64,000 bases of DNA, taken from CAXTSE01 sp964246985. Its GTDB lineage: Bacteria > Actinomycetota > Actinomycetes > Actinomycetales > Microbacteriaceae. The stretch is from positions 56,740-120,739 of the forward strand of contig CAXTSE010000010.1 in the NCBI GenBank assembly GCA_964246985.1. Reading direction: 5' to 3'. Below, piece after piece: positions 42,608 to 50,685 of this stretch. The translations under genes and the position numbers were made by a program. Each line of letters starts with the position of its first letter. The stretch's first letter is position 1. Under the pieces are notes generated by a model. That model made no database searches, was not told where the DNA came from, and worked only from the letters and a program-made list of their open reading frames with translations.

Positions 42608-43894
42608 TTAGCCCTCGTAGGCCGTGTAGTTGTTGTCCTCGCCGTACTGGTAGATGCCGATCGACGCCTCGGTCGGGTCGCCGACCTCGTCGAACGTGAT
42701 CGGACCCGAGATGCCGTCGTAGTCGGCAACTCCGCCACCGAGGATGATCTCGGCGCAGTCGGCGTAGGTGGAGCACGTCTCACCGTCACCCGAACCGCCG
42801 GAGACCTCCTGCAGCTTCGCGGCGATCTCGGCACCCTCGGTCGAGCCACCGGCAGCCAGCGAGGCGAGCGCGATGAGGACCGTGGCGTCGAAGGACTCGG
42901 CAGCGTAGCTGTAGTCCTCGAGCGCCGGGAGGCCCTCGTCCGACACGAAGGTGTCGAGCTCGGCCGTGAAGTCGCCGATCGAGTCGATCGACAGGCCGGG
43001 CAGGGTGCCCTTGCTGCCGGTCAGCGATCCAGCGGCGAACTCGTCACCGAAGTTCTTCAGGTTGCCGTCGACGAAGTACAGCTTGTCGGCCGGGAACTGT
43101 CCGAACAGGCCGGGGAGGATGGTCGAGACCTCGTCGAACGTGATCAGAGCGATCGCGTCGGGGTCGGCCGCGAGGACCTCGCTGATCTGAGCGGTGAAGT
43201 TGGTGTCACCCGTGTTGTAGGTCGGCTGTGCGACGACCTCGCCGCCGGCGGCCTCGAAGGCCTCGGTGACGTAGCGGGCGAGCCCGGTGCCGTACGAGTC
43301 GTTCAGCACGATCATGCCTAGCGTCTGGTTGCCGTCCTCGGCGATCAGGTTGCCGAGCACCTCACCCTGGAGGGTGTCCGACGGGGCCGTGCGGAAGTAC
43401 AGGCCCTTGTCGTCGTAGGTGGTGAAGGCGTCCGACGTGTTGGCCGGCGAGAACAGGATCGTTCCGGCGTCGACGACCTGGTCGATGAACTGGAGCGAGG
43501 TGCCCGACGAGGCGGCACCGATGATCGCGGAGACGTCCTCGCCCAGCAGGCGGGGGATCTCGGTCTCGTAGGCCTTGTTGTCGGTGTTGCCCGAGTCGCC
43601 CAGGGTCAGGTCGGCGGTCAGGCCGGTGTCGGCGGTGGCCGCGTTGATCTGCGAGATGGCGTACTGCACGCCGGCCTCTTCGGGCGGGCCGAGGAAGGCC
43701 AGGTTGCCCGTCTGGGGAAGCGCGGTGCCGATCTTGAGGGTGTAGTCGTCGATCGGGCCGGCGGACGAGGAGGCCTCGGGGGCCGGGGTCGAGCAGCCGC
43801 TGAGGACCAGGGCGGCGGTGGTCAGGAAGACCCCGGCGCCGATGGAGGCCTTCAGAGACCGTGAACGAGAGGCGGAAGCCTTCGTCGGGATCAT
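42608..43894 (-). CDS. livJ: Branched-chain amino-acid/amide-type substrate-binding lipoprotein
   Basis: A periplasmic-binding-protein type 1 precursor of 428 residues. Its basic n-region, hydrophobic core and lipobox L-S-G-C (Cys34) mark a lipoprotein. LKIGTALPQTGNLAFLGPPE, AIIGAASSGTSLQF, FSPANTSDAF and ALITFDEVSTILPGLF match LivJ/UrtA-like receptors. Near the C-terminus a Cys pair (ETCSTYADC) precedes YDGISGPITFD. It is transcribed toward livF. AAGGAG lies 6 nt before the ATG, and a GTTAC-type box upstream may be a nitrogen-control site. The ligand (Leu/Ile/Val, other amino acids or urea/amides) cannot be decided here. Confidence 0.92.
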   Translation of the reverse strand: MIPTKASASRSRSLKASIGAGVFLTTAALVLSGCSTPAPEASSSAGPIDDYTLKIGTALPQTGNLAFLGPPEEAGVQYAISQINAATADTGLTADLTLGDSGNTDNKAYETEIPRLLGEDVSAIIGAASSGTSLQFIDQVVDAGTILFSPANTSDAFTTYDDKGLYFRTAPSDTLQGEVLGNLIAEDGNQTLGMIVLNDSYGTGLARYVTEAFEAAGGEVVAQPTYNTGDTNFTAQISEVLAADPDAIALITFDEVSTILPGLFGQFPADKLYFVDGNLKNFGDEFAAGSLTGSKGTLPGLSIDSIGDFTAELDTFVSDEGLPALEDYSYAAESFDATVLIALASLAAGGSTEGAEIAAKLQEVSGGSGDGETCSTYADCAEIILGGGVADYDGISGPITFDEVGDPTEASIGIYQYGEDNNYTAYEG

Positions 43895-43924
43895 GTTGCT
43901 CCTTGCGTCTGTGTACAGGACAGC

Positions 43925-43957
43925 GGTGTCGGGGGGCCGACACCTGCCCTAAAAGTA
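43925..43957 (-). promoter_or_regulatory. livJ promoter -10 and leader hairpin
   Basis: Minus-strand TACTTT (plus 43952-43957) fits a TANNNT -10. Downstream, an 8-bp stem GGTGTCGG/CCGACACC with a 4-base loop (43925-43944) lies near the expected 5' end of the message. No good -35 is present, consistent with activator dependence. Confidence 0.45.
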
Positions 43958-43989
43958 GCCGCGAAAAGGCCTCGCCAGGCTTCCTCCCT

Positions 43990-44021
43990 GTTACAGGCAT
44001 GTAACACGCACCAATCGTTAC
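43990..44021. promoter_or_regulatory. GlnR-like nitrogen-control box upstream of livJ
   Basis: GTTAC-N6-GTAAC at 43990-44005 matches the actinobacterial GlnR half-site pair with 6-bp spacing. A third GTTAC lies at 44017-44021. The pair is centred about 52 bp upstream of the likely livJ transcription start, a typical activator position. Whether this organism uses GlnR is inferred, not shown. Confidence 0.45.
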
Positions 44022-44054
44022 AAACGAGGGCTCCGGTCGGCCTAGCCTCGGGAT

Positions 44055-44945
44055 ATGGAGGGCGCTGCGCGGATGCTGCTGGTCGCCGCGATCGCCGCCG
44101 TCGCGCTGGCGGGGTGCGCTTCTTCTTCCGCGCCGCCCCCCGGATCCACCGCCCCTCCGGCCGGGGTGACGGTGGCCGTCTACCAGACCCGCACAGACGT
44201 CGGCCAGCACAGGCTGGAGCTGTCGATCACGAACGGCACGGATGGCCGCCTGACGATCACCCGGGCCGAGTTCCGCTCCGAGCAGTTCGTCGAGCCCGCG
44301 GCGTGGCCGAAGGACTCGACCTTCGTCGCCGCGGGGGCGACCGTCGACCTGCCGGTCGAGCTGGGGGCGCCCGACTGCGACGCCGTCAATCCCGTGCCGG
44401 TGGTCGAGTTCGACTACGCGCTCGAGTCCGGCGTCACGGGTACCGCAGTCACGGAGGCCGACGACCGCATCGACCGGCTGCCCTCGCTGATGGCCGAGGA
44501 CTGCATCCAGCAGTCGGTGGAGGAGGTCGCGGTCGTCACGGCGTCGACGGCTCCGCGCATCGTGTCGCGAGCCGGTGCGCTGGTGGCCGAGGTCGATCTG
44601 ACCGTCTCTCCATCCGGATCCGCGGGCTCTCTGACGATCGTGTCGTGGCGCAGCACGACCCTCGTGACCCCTGTCGACCCCGCGTCGGCCGCCACCCTGC
44701 CTGAGGCCGAGCTCGACCTCGTCGTCGCCGGCACCGGCACTCCGTCGACCGTGACCCTCACGCTCATGCCGAACCGGTGCGATCCGCACGCCGTCGCCGA
44801 GGACAAGCGCGGCACCATCTTCCCGTTGAGCATCGTGCTCGCTGACGGCACGGAGGGCACGCTGTTCGTGCCGGCGGCGGATGCCGTACGCGGCGCGCTG
44901 TACGACTACGTGCCGCTGGCGTGTGCCGCTGTGCCGGTGGGATAG
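44055..44945 (+). CDS. Hypothetical lipoprotein
   Basis: A protein of 296 residues. MLLVAAIAAVALAGC is a lipoprotein signal with lipobox L-A-G-C, followed by a Ser/Pro/Thr linker and two apparently similar beta-rich halves (RLELSITNGTDGRLTI; VAEVDLTVSPSGSAGSLTI). Two pairs of Cys (PDCDAV, AEDCIQ; NRCDPH, PLACAA) could form disulfides outside the cell. I do not recognise a family. The ATG is 6 nt after TAGCCT, a leaderless-type start. It diverges from livJ. Confidence 0.65.
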   Translation: MEGAARMLLVAAIAAVALAGCASSSAPPPGSTAPPAGVTVAVYQTRTDVGQHRLELSITNGTDGRLTITRAEFRSEQFVEPAAWPKDSTFVAAGATVDLPVELGAPDCDAVNPVPVVEFDYALESGVTGTAVTEADDRIDRLPSLMAEDCIQQSVEEVAVVTASTAPRIVSRAGALVAEVDLTVSPSGSAGSLTIVSWRSTTLVTPVDPASAATLPEAELDLVVAGTGTPSTVTLTLMPNRCDPHAVAEDKRGTIFPLSIVLADGTEGTLFVPAADAVRGALYDYVPLACAAVPVG

Positions 44946-44948
44946 CCG

Positions 44949-45686
44949 CTATGGGGTCGCAGAGGGGTCCGGTGACGCGCTGTCTGTGGACAGAGAGGCG
45001 AGGCTGACGCCGGCGTAGGCGATGCTGAACCCCTGCGTCACGGCGTCGAGGCACGAGCCGTAGCCGCCGCAGGCGACCTCGCCCGAGCTCACGGCGGGCA
45101 GCTCGCGTGTGAGGGAGGCGCCGCCGTCGTCGCTCGCGATCGCCGCGGCGAGCGCTGCCCGGACGACATCCTCGTAGGCGATGGCCCCGAGCGTCGGGTC
45201 GGACACGCCCGGATCCTCGCGCAGGATGGCGGCGGCGAGGACGGGATCCAGGGGGGCGCTTCCAGCCGACGGCAGCACCGGCACGTCGGACGCGGCCGCC
45301 GCGTCCGTGACGCTCGCGACCAGGTCGTCGGACGACGGTCCCACGACGACGTCGACACCGCGAGCCACCAGATCCGCGAGGGCGGCCGCCGCCGTGTCGG
45401 CGGTGTCGCCTGCGTTCCGGGTGACGACCTCGACCGGCTCGCTGTTCACGCCACCCGCCGCGTTGATCTCGCGCACCGCCGCGTTCACCCCCGCGACGGC
45501 CGCGGCCGCGGCCGGATCGGATGCGCTCAGCAGGGTGCCGACCCGCAGCACGCCGTCGCCCGTCGGCGTCGAGGTAGGGGTCGGAGTCGGCGTGGGGGTG
45601 GGAAGCGCCGTGCACGACGCCAGCAGCAGGACCACCGCGACGATGGCCGCATACCCCCGCGCCGATCCGATGCCCCCGCGTTCCAC
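44949..45686 (-). CDS. Internally deleted LivJ-like lipoprotein
   Basis: A protein of 245 residues with a signal ending L-L-A-S-C, a (TP)n linker and the opening strands of a type-1 binding protein: VLRVGTLLSASDP, VREINAAGG, VVVGPSSDDLVASV and SDVPVLPSAGSAPLD. It then jumps to an AIAYEDVVRAALAAAIA helix and ends V-A-C-G-G-Y-G-S-C...Y-A-G-V-S. That ending mirrors the Cys-pair segment (ETCSTYADC...YDGIS) at the end of the nearby LivJ. Compared with LivJ (428 aa) about 150-180 central residues, most of the second lobe, are missing. It may be a degenerate paralogue or a re-purposed sensor. The GTG is 6 nt after TAGGGT. Confidence 0.65.
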   Translation of the reverse strand: MERGGIGSARGYAAIVAVVLLLASCTALPTPTPTPTPTSTPTGDGVLRVGTLLSASDPAAAAAVAGVNAAVREINAAGGVNSEPVEVVTRNAGDTADTAAAALADLVARGVDVVVGPSSDDLVASVTDAAAASDVPVLPSAGSAPLDPVLAAAILREDPGVSDPTLGAIAYEDVVRAALAAAIASDDGGASLTRELPAVSSGEVACGGYGSCLDAVTQGFSIAYAGVSLASLSTDSASPDPSATP

Positions 45687-45706
45687 GCTGAGACCCTAGC
45701 CCCGCG

Positions 45707-46663
45707 TCAGGTCGCTTCCGGGGAGGCGCGACGGGTCGCCCGCGCGCCCCGCACCATGTCGGCGGTGAGCACGATCAGCGCGACCCACACGAGGCCGAAG
45801 CCGATCCATCGCTCGAGGGGCATGTCCTCGCGCAGCAGCACGACGCCGATCACGAACTGCAGCACCGGTGCGATGAACTGCGACAGCCCGATGTAGACGA
45901 GCGGCAGACGGCGGGCGGATGCGGCGAACAGCAGCAGGGGGATCGCCGTCACAGCACCCGCGGCCAGCACCAGGACGGTGTGCAGGGTGCCCGACGACCC
46001 TGTCGCCAGGCCGACCGTGGACGCGACGACGATGAGCTGCACGATCGCCACGGGCGTGAGCACCGCGGTCTCGAGCGTGAGCCCGCTGATCGCATCGACG
46101 GTGCCGCCCACGCGCTTCTTGATGAAGCCGTAGATGCCGAACGAGAAGGCGAGCGCCAGCGAGATCCACGGCACGACGCCGTAGCCGATAGCGATGACGA
46201 GGATCGCCGCCGCCGCGATCCCGATCGCCGCCCATTGCGCCGGGCGCAGCCGTTCGCGCAGGAACACCACTCCAAGCAGCACGGTCACGATCGGGTTCAT
46301 GAAGTACCCGAGGGCGCCCTCGACGACGTGCCCGGTCAGCACGGCGAAGACGTACACCTGCCAGTTGATGTAGATGAGTACGCCCGCCAGCGACATCATG
46401 CCGAGGATGCGCGGCTGACGCGCCAGCGCCCAGAGCGTCCGCCAGGTGCGAGTGACCGTCAGCAGGATGGCGCAGAACACCAGCGCCAGGACGATCCGGA
46501 ATCCGACCACCTCGAACGGGCCGGCGGGGGCGAGCAGGACGAAGTAGGCGGGGAGGATGCCCCAGAGGGCGTAGGCCGACAGCCCGAGCCCGAGGCCGGC
46601 TCCGAATCCGGGGCTTCCCGGCCCGGTCGCGATGCGCGGAGGGGCGGGAGGAGCGTCGGGCAC
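45707..46663 (-). CDS. rarD: EamA-family transporter RarD
   Basis: An integral membrane protein of 318 residues with ten hydrophobic helices in two EamA halves. The RarD-specific sequences are LSAYALWGILPAYFVLL, E-V-V-G-F-R-I-V-L, YINWQVYVFAVLTGHVVEGALGYF (broken here by family-typical spacing), NPIVTVLLG and SQFIAPVLQFVIGV. RarD is a drug/metabolite-transporter superfamily member with unproven substrate. The GTG start is 6 nt after TAGCCT. Confidence 0.88.
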   Translation of the reverse strand: MPDAPPAPPRIATGPGSPGFGAGLGLGLSAYALWGILPAYFVLLAPAGPFEVVGFRIVLALVFCAILLTVTRTWRTLWALARQPRILGMMSLAGVLIYINWQVYVFAVLTGHVVEGALGYFMNPIVTVLLGVVFLRERLRPAQWAAIGIAAAAILVIAIGYGVVPWISLALAFSFGIYGFIKKRVGGTVDAISGLTLETAVLTPVAIVQLIVVASTVGLATGSSGTLHTVLVLAAGAVTAIPLLLFAASARRLPLVYIGLSQFIAPVLQFVIGVVLLREDMPLERWIGFGLVWVALIVLTADMVRGARATRRASPEAT

Positions 46664-46713
46664 CGGTTCAGGCTAATGCCGTGCGGAACGGCCGTCCGAC
46701 GCCGGAGACGCCG

Positions 46714-46745
46714 GAAGGCCCCGCTGGCAGGACCAGGGGGCCTTC
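46714..46745 (-). terminator. Terminator hairpin downstream of groES
   Basis: GAAGGCCCC-G-CTGG pairs with CCAG-GGGGCCTTC with one bulge, about 40 bp past the groES stop. Confidence 0.65.
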
Positions 46746-46786
46746 TGGCGGGAACGGTGCGAACCGCCCCGGATGATGCGGAAGGA

Positions 46787-47083
46787 CTACTTGACGACGA
46801 TCGCGAGCACGTCGCGCGACGACAGGACCAGCAGGTCCTCGCCGCCGACCTTGACCTCGGTGCCGCCGTACTTGGAGTAGATGACCTTGTCGCCCACGGC
46901 GACGTCGATCGGCACACGGTTGCCGTTGTCGTCGATGCGACCCGGTCCGACAGCGACGACCTCGCCCTCCTGGGGCTTCTCCTTCGCGGTGTCGGGGATC
47001 ACGAGACCCGACGCGGTGACCTGCTCGGCGTCGACCTGGCGGATGACGATGCGATCTTCGAGCGGCTTGATGGAGACCGACAC
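46787..47083 (-). CDS. groES: Co-chaperonin GroES
   Basis: A complete 98-residue GroES from GTG 47081-47083: VSVSIKPLEDRIVIRQ, mobile-loop region A-S-G-L-V-I-P-D-T-A-K-E-K-P-Q-E-G-E-V-V-A-V-G-P-G, VGDKVIYSKYGGTEV and the ending DVLAIV. GAGG lies about 8 nt upstream. It caps the GroEL chamber. No groEL follows; the gene downstream is rarD, so the chaperonin partner must be elsewhere. The upstream region has a good promoter and a CIRCE-like inverted repeat. Confidence 0.97.
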   Translation of the reverse strand: MSVSIKPLEDRIVIRQVDAEQVTASGLVIPDTAKEKPQEGEVVAVGPGRIDDNGNRVPIDVAVGDKVIYSKYGGTEVKVGGEDLLVLSSRDVLAIVVK

Positions 47084-47109
47084 GGCTGACCTCTTTCTGA
47101 AGCTGAGTG

Positions 47110-47136
47110 CTGGCACACTCCCTATGAGAGTGCCAG
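47110..47136 (-). promoter_or_regulatory. CIRCE-like HrcA operator
   Basis: On the minus strand CTGGCACTC is followed after 7 bp by GAGTGTGCCAG. This resembles the CIRCE element (TTAGCACTC-N9-GAGTGCTAA) with a 2-base insertion in the second arm and a further GCACTCAG beyond it. It covers the predicted groES transcription start, the normal site of HrcA repression. Confidence 0.65.
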
Positions 47137-47140
47137 GACA

Positions 47141-47169
47141 ACTATAGGCCCTGGTTAGCAGTCGATCAA
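47141..47169 (-). promoter_or_regulatory. groES promoter
   Basis: Minus-strand TTGATC (plus 47164-47169) and TATAGT (47141-47146) are separated by 17 bp, a good housekeeping promoter. The expected transcription start falls inside the CIRCE-like repeat. Confidence 0.7.
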
Positions 47170-47219
47170 TGCGAGTGCCAGCCGGGGTGCGGCCACGGGC
47201 GGGCGGGTAGCGTGGCGAC

Positions 47220-48398
47220 ATGGACATCGCCGAGCTCTCCGAGCTGCTGTCGGCCGAGAGCCTGCGCCTGCTCGACGATCTCGGCCCGATCTCGTCGACC
47301 ACGGACGTCGTGCGCGTCGTCTCGCGCCTGCGCGCCGACGGCCACTCCGGTGCTCGAGTCGCCGCCGTCCTCGGGCAGGCCCGGCTGCGCGGCAAGGCCG
47401 CGGCGAAGTTCGGCGACTTCGCCGCCCGCATGCTCTTCACCCCCGACGGCCTCGAGCAGGCGACGCGGCTGCGGGTCGCCTCGCTGCACGCGGGCCGCTT
47501 CGCCGAGGCGGGGGTCGACGTGGTGGGCGACCTCGGATGCGGCATCGGAGCCGACTCCCTCGCCTTCGCCGGGCTCGAGCTGGGTGTGCTCGCGATCGAG
47601 CGCGACGAGGTCACGGCCGCGGTGGCGGCCTTCAACCTCGCGCCCTTCCCCGACGTCCGCGTCGAGATCGGCGACGCGCTCACGACCGACCTCAGCGCGG
47701 TCGGCGGCGTGTGGCTCGATCCGGCCCGACGTGCCGGCGGCTCACGCCTCGCCGATCCCGCCGACTGGTCGCCGAGCCTCGACTGGGCGTTCGAGGTGGC
47801 GCGCGAGCGCCCCACCGGCATCAAGCTCGGACCCGGCATCGACCGTGACCTGATCCCCGACGGCTGCGAGGCGCAGTGGATCTCGGTGGGGCGCGAGGTC
47901 GTCGAGCTGGTGCTGTGGTTCGGGGCGGTGTCGCGTCCGGGGATCGGACGCGCAGCCCTCGTGCTGAGCGACTCCGGCGCAGCCGAGCTGACCGCGGCGG
48001 AGGACAGCGCGGATGCCGAGGCCGGCCCGCTGGGACGCTGGCTCGTCGAGCCCGACGGGGCCGTGATCCGCGCTCGCCTCATCGGCGACCTCGCCCGCCG
48101 GATCGGGGGCCGCATGATCGACCCGACCATCGCGTGGATCACGACGGACGATGAGCCCTCGACCCCGTTCGGGCAGGTGTTCGAGGTGCGCGAGCGCTGG
48201 CCGCTCGACGCCAAGCGCATCAAGCGCGAGCTCGCACCGCGGGGGATCGGCGAGCTCGAGATCAAGAAGCGCGGGGTGGACGTCGATCCGGCCGAGTTCC
48301 GGAAGCGGCTGTCGCTCGACGGTCCCGAACGTGCGGTCCTGATCCTGACGCGGGTCGGCGGCGAGCGCGTGGCGCTGCTGGCCGACCGCGTGGCCTAG
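47220..48398 (+). CDS. Class I SAM-dependent methyltransferase with THUMP-like C-terminus
   Basis: A protein of 392 residues. An alpha-helical N-terminus (about 1-95) precedes a Rossmann methyltransferase core with motif I VVGDLGCGIGADSLA (about 101-115), acidic residue in A-I-E-R-D-E and the motif-IV-like WLDPARRAGGSRL. The C-terminal part (RIGGRMIDPTIAWITTD; ELEIKKRGVDVDPAEFRKRL) matches the THUMP-like domain that accompanies a family of probable RNA methyltransferases. The ATG is 6 nt after TAGCGT. Its TAG stop overlaps the convergent DUF4190 gene in CTAG. The substrate is unproven. Confidence 0.8.
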   Translation: MDIAELSELLSAESLRLLDDLGPISSTTDVVRVVSRLRADGHSGARVAAVLGQARLRGKAAAKFGDFAARMLFTPDGLEQATRLRVASLHAGRFAEAGVDVVGDLGCGIGADSLAFAGLELGVLAIERDEVTAAVAAFNLAPFPDVRVEIGDALTTDLSAVGGVWLDPARRAGGSRLADPADWSPSLDWAFEVARERPTGIKLGPGIDRDLIPDGCEAQWISVGREVVELVLWFGAVSRPGIGRAALVLSDSGAAELTAAEDSADAEAGPLGRWLVEPDGAVIRARLIGDLARRIGGRMIDPTIAWITTDDEPSTPFGQVFEVRERWPLDAKRIKRELAPRGIGELEIKKRGVDVDPAEFRKRLSLDGPERAVLILTRVGGERVALLADRVA

Positions 48399-48706
48399 GA
48401 GTAGGTCGACGCCGAGCCGAGCAGCGCCAGGAAGACGAACGGCAGCGCCACCGACACGATGATGATGATGAGCAGCAGGATCGTGTACACGTAGCCGATG
48501 ATCACACCGGCCAGCGCGAGGCCGCGGCCGGTCTCGCCCGTCCTCTTGATCTGCGAGAGCGCGATGCGGCCGCAGATGATGCCCACGATCGGGACGAGGA
48601 AGGCGCCGATCAGGGCGATGATCGCCATGGTGTTGGTCGGCGGCGCGTAGCCGACGGCGTACTGCGGTGCGCCGTACGGCTGTTCGGGCGGAGGCGTACC
48701 GGTCAC
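48395..48706 (-). CDS. DUF4190 membrane protein, copy B
   Basis: A protein of 103 residues. A short Pro/Gly/Tyr-rich cytoplasmic head (PPPEQPYGAPQYAVGYAPPT) is followed by two membrane helices flanking GRIALSQIKRTGETGRGLAL, the DUF4190 core. The GTG start follows the upstream stop directly (TGA-GTG). It is a tandem paralogue of the next gene; the role is unknown. Confidence 0.8.
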   Translation of the reverse strand: MTGTPPPEQPYGAPQYAVGYAPPTNTMAIIALIGAFLVPIVGIICGRIALSQIKRTGETGRGLALAGVIIGYVYTILLLIIIIVSVALPFVFLALLGSASTYS

Positions 48707-49108
48707 TCAGCTGAACCCGCCGTTGGCGCCGACGACCCCGAGCACGAACAGCGGCACGAAGACCGAGAACGCGATGATCAGCAGCACGAGCGCGGTGTAG
48801 GCGTAGCCGATGATGGTGCCGGCGAGGGCGAGCGAGCGCCCGGACTCACCCGTGCGCTTGATCTGCGCGAGCGCCATGTGGCCGCAGATGATGCCGACGA
48901 TCGGCACCAGGAACGCGCCGATCAGCGCGATGATCGCGAGCGTGTTGGTGGGCGGCGCATAGCCGGTCGCGTAAGCAGACGGCGCGTACTGCTGCTGGTA
49001 CTGCGGGGCCTGCTGCGGCTGCACGTAGGGGTTCTGGGCCGGAGGCTGCTGCGAGGTCTGAGGCTGGGCGGGCGACTGCGGATCGGGCACGGGCGGCGTA
49101 TCGGTCAC
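48707..49108 (-). CDS. DUF4190 membrane protein, copy A
   Basis: A protein of 133 residues with a Pro/Gln-rich N-terminus (about 1-50) and two helices around GHMALAQIKRTGESGRSLAL. It is nearly identical in its core to the downstream copy, showing recent tandem duplication. The GTG start is used, with a weak hexamer GAGTCT 6 nt upstream. The two genes follow tsaD on the same strand after a 39-bp gap. Confidence 0.8.
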   Translation of the reverse strand: MTDTPPVPDPQSPAQPQTSQQPPAQNPYVQPQQAPQYQQQYAPSAYATGYAPPTNTLAIIALIGAFLVPIVGIICGHMALAQIKRTGESGRSLALAGTIIGYAYTALVLLIIAFSVFVPLFVLGVVGANGGFS

Positions 49109-49147
49109 GCGTCCAGACTCCCAGCGGGGCCGAGGAGTGTCAAACCC

Positions 49148-50215
49148 TCACATCTGCACGACCGTGACGGGCAGCGTCGAGTCGGCCCCGAATCCGAGCG
49201 TCGACGGCGCGTGGCCGGCCGCGATGAGCTGGGCGCCGAGGGCGGCGATCATCGCGCCGTTGTCGGTGCAGAGCGCGAGGGGCGGGATGCGCAGGGTCAC
49301 CCCCGCGGCCTCCGCCCGCTCGGCCGCGACCTCGCGCAGGCGCGCGTTGGCCACCACTCCCCCGCCGAGCAGCAGGCGCGGGACGCCGAGCTCCCGGCAG
49401 GCGGCGATCGCCTTGGCCGTCAGCACGTCGACCACCGACTCGCGAAAGCTCGCCGCGACGTCGGCGACGGGCACCTCCCGGCCCGCGGCGCGCTCGGCCT
49501 CGACCCACCGCGCCACCGAGGTCTTGAGGCCGGAGAACGAGAAGTCGTAGCGGTGCCGCTCCAGATCCTTTGCCGCCGTCAACCCGCGCGGGAAGCGGAT
49601 CGCGGTCGGATCGCCCTCCGCCGCCGCCCGATCGATCTGGGGGCCGCCGGGGTAGGGCAGCCCGAGCAGGCGTGCGACCTTGTCGAACGCCTCGCCCGCG
49701 GCGTCGTCGATCGTCTCCCCGAGCAGCTCGACGTCGTCGGTGAGGCTGCGCACGAGCAGCAGGCTGGTGTGCCCGCCGGAGACGAGGAGCGCCACCGTGG
49801 GCAGCTCGAGCGGCTCGTGCTCGGCGGACGCGTCGTGCAGCAGGTCGGCGCCGACATGACCGACGAGGTGGTTGACCGCGTAGAGCGGCCGGTCGAGCGC
49901 GAGGGCGAGGGCCTTGGCCGCGCCGACGCCGACCATGAGGGCCCCGGCGAGTCCGGGTCCGCTGGTGACCGCGATCGCATCGACGTCGGCCAGGGTGATG
50001 CGCGCCTCGGCGAGCGCCGCCTCGAGAGCGGGTCGCAGAGCCTCGAGGTGCGCGCGCGCTGCCACCTCGGGCACCACGCCGCCGTACCGGGCGTGCTCGT
50101 CCATGGACGACGCGATCACGTTGGCGAGCAGCACGGTGCCGCGCACGACGCCGATGCCGGTCTCATCGCAGCTGGTCTCGATGCCGAGGACGATCGGCTC
50201 GGTGCCGCCGCTCAC
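49148..50215 (-). CDS. tsaD: tRNA N6-adenosine threonylcarbamoyltransferase TsaD
   Basis: This 355-residue ASKHA protein catalyses the last step of t6A37 tRNA modification. It has LGIETSCDETGIGVV, the metal-binding His pair in NHLVGHVGAD, LLVSGGHTSLLLV, DDAAGEAFDKVAR, FSFSGLKTSVAR, LLGGGVVANARLR and LCTDNGAMIA. The GTG start at 50213-50215 overlaps the rimI stop (GTGA) and begins the canonical N-terminus. It works with TsaB and TsaE from the same operon; TsaC is elsewhere. Confidence 0.97.
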   Translation of the reverse strand: MSGGTEPIVLGIETSCDETGIGVVRGTVLLANVIASSMDEHARYGGVVPEVAARAHLEALRPALEAALAEARITLADVDAIAVTSGPGLAGALMVGVGAAKALALALDRPLYAVNHLVGHVGADLLHDASAEHEPLELPTVALLVSGGHTSLLLVRSLTDDVELLGETIDDAAGEAFDKVARLLGLPYPGGPQIDRAAAEGDPTAIRFPRGLTAAKDLERHRYDFSFSGLKTSVARWVEAERAAGREVPVADVAASFRESVVDVLTAKAIAACRELGVPRLLLGGGVVANARLREVAAERAEAAGVTLRIPPLALCTDNGAMIAALGAQLIAAGHAPSTLGFGADSTLPVTVVQM

Positions 50216-50685
50216 GCCGGCCTCGTCCGCGGAGTCGGCACCTGCAACCGCATGATGTGCGCGTCGATACCGCCGCGGTAGTACCGCGGACGCACCGAGA
50301 TCTGCTCGTACCCGAGGCTCTCGTAGAGGGCCTGCGCGTGCGGGTTGTCGGCGCGCACCTCGAGGAAGATCTCCTCGGCACCCCGGCGTCGCGCCTCGTT
50401 GTGCAGGGCGATCATGAGGGTGCGCCCGAGACCCGCGCGGCGTGCGGCCGGGACGACCGCGATGGTCTGGATGTCGCCCTGCCCGGTGCCGAGCGGGGCG
50501 AGGAGTCCCGCGTAGGCGTCGACCGCTCCCTCGTCGCTCGTCGCGACGAGGTAATGGGTGTGATCGCTCGCGAGCTCGGCGGCCATGTTCTCGGTGCTCC
50601 ACGCGTCATCGTCGAACGTCGCCGTCTCGATCGCCATGATGGGGTCGAGGTCGTCGAGGGTCGCCCTGCGCAGCTGCCACGTCAT
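50212..50685 (-). CDS. rimI: Ribosomal-protein-alanine N-acetyltransferase RimI
   Basis: This 157-residue GNAT protein has LRRATLDDLDPIMAIE, acetyl-CoA loop VVPAARRAGLGRTLM, FLEVRADNPHAQALYESLGYEQISVRPRYY and the expected GNAT length. In E. coli RimI acetylates S18; actinobacterial members acetylate several N-termini. Overlaps of 4 bp with tsaB and tsaD show tight coupling in the t6A operon. Confidence 0.92.
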   Translation of the reverse strand: MTWQLRRATLDDLDPIMAIETATFDDDAWSTENMAAELASDHTHYLVATSDEGAVDAYAGLLAPLGTGQGDIQTIAVVPAARRAGLGRTLMIALHNEARRRGAEEIFLEVRADNPHAQALYESLGYEQISVRPRYYRGGIDAHIMRLQVPTPRTRPA

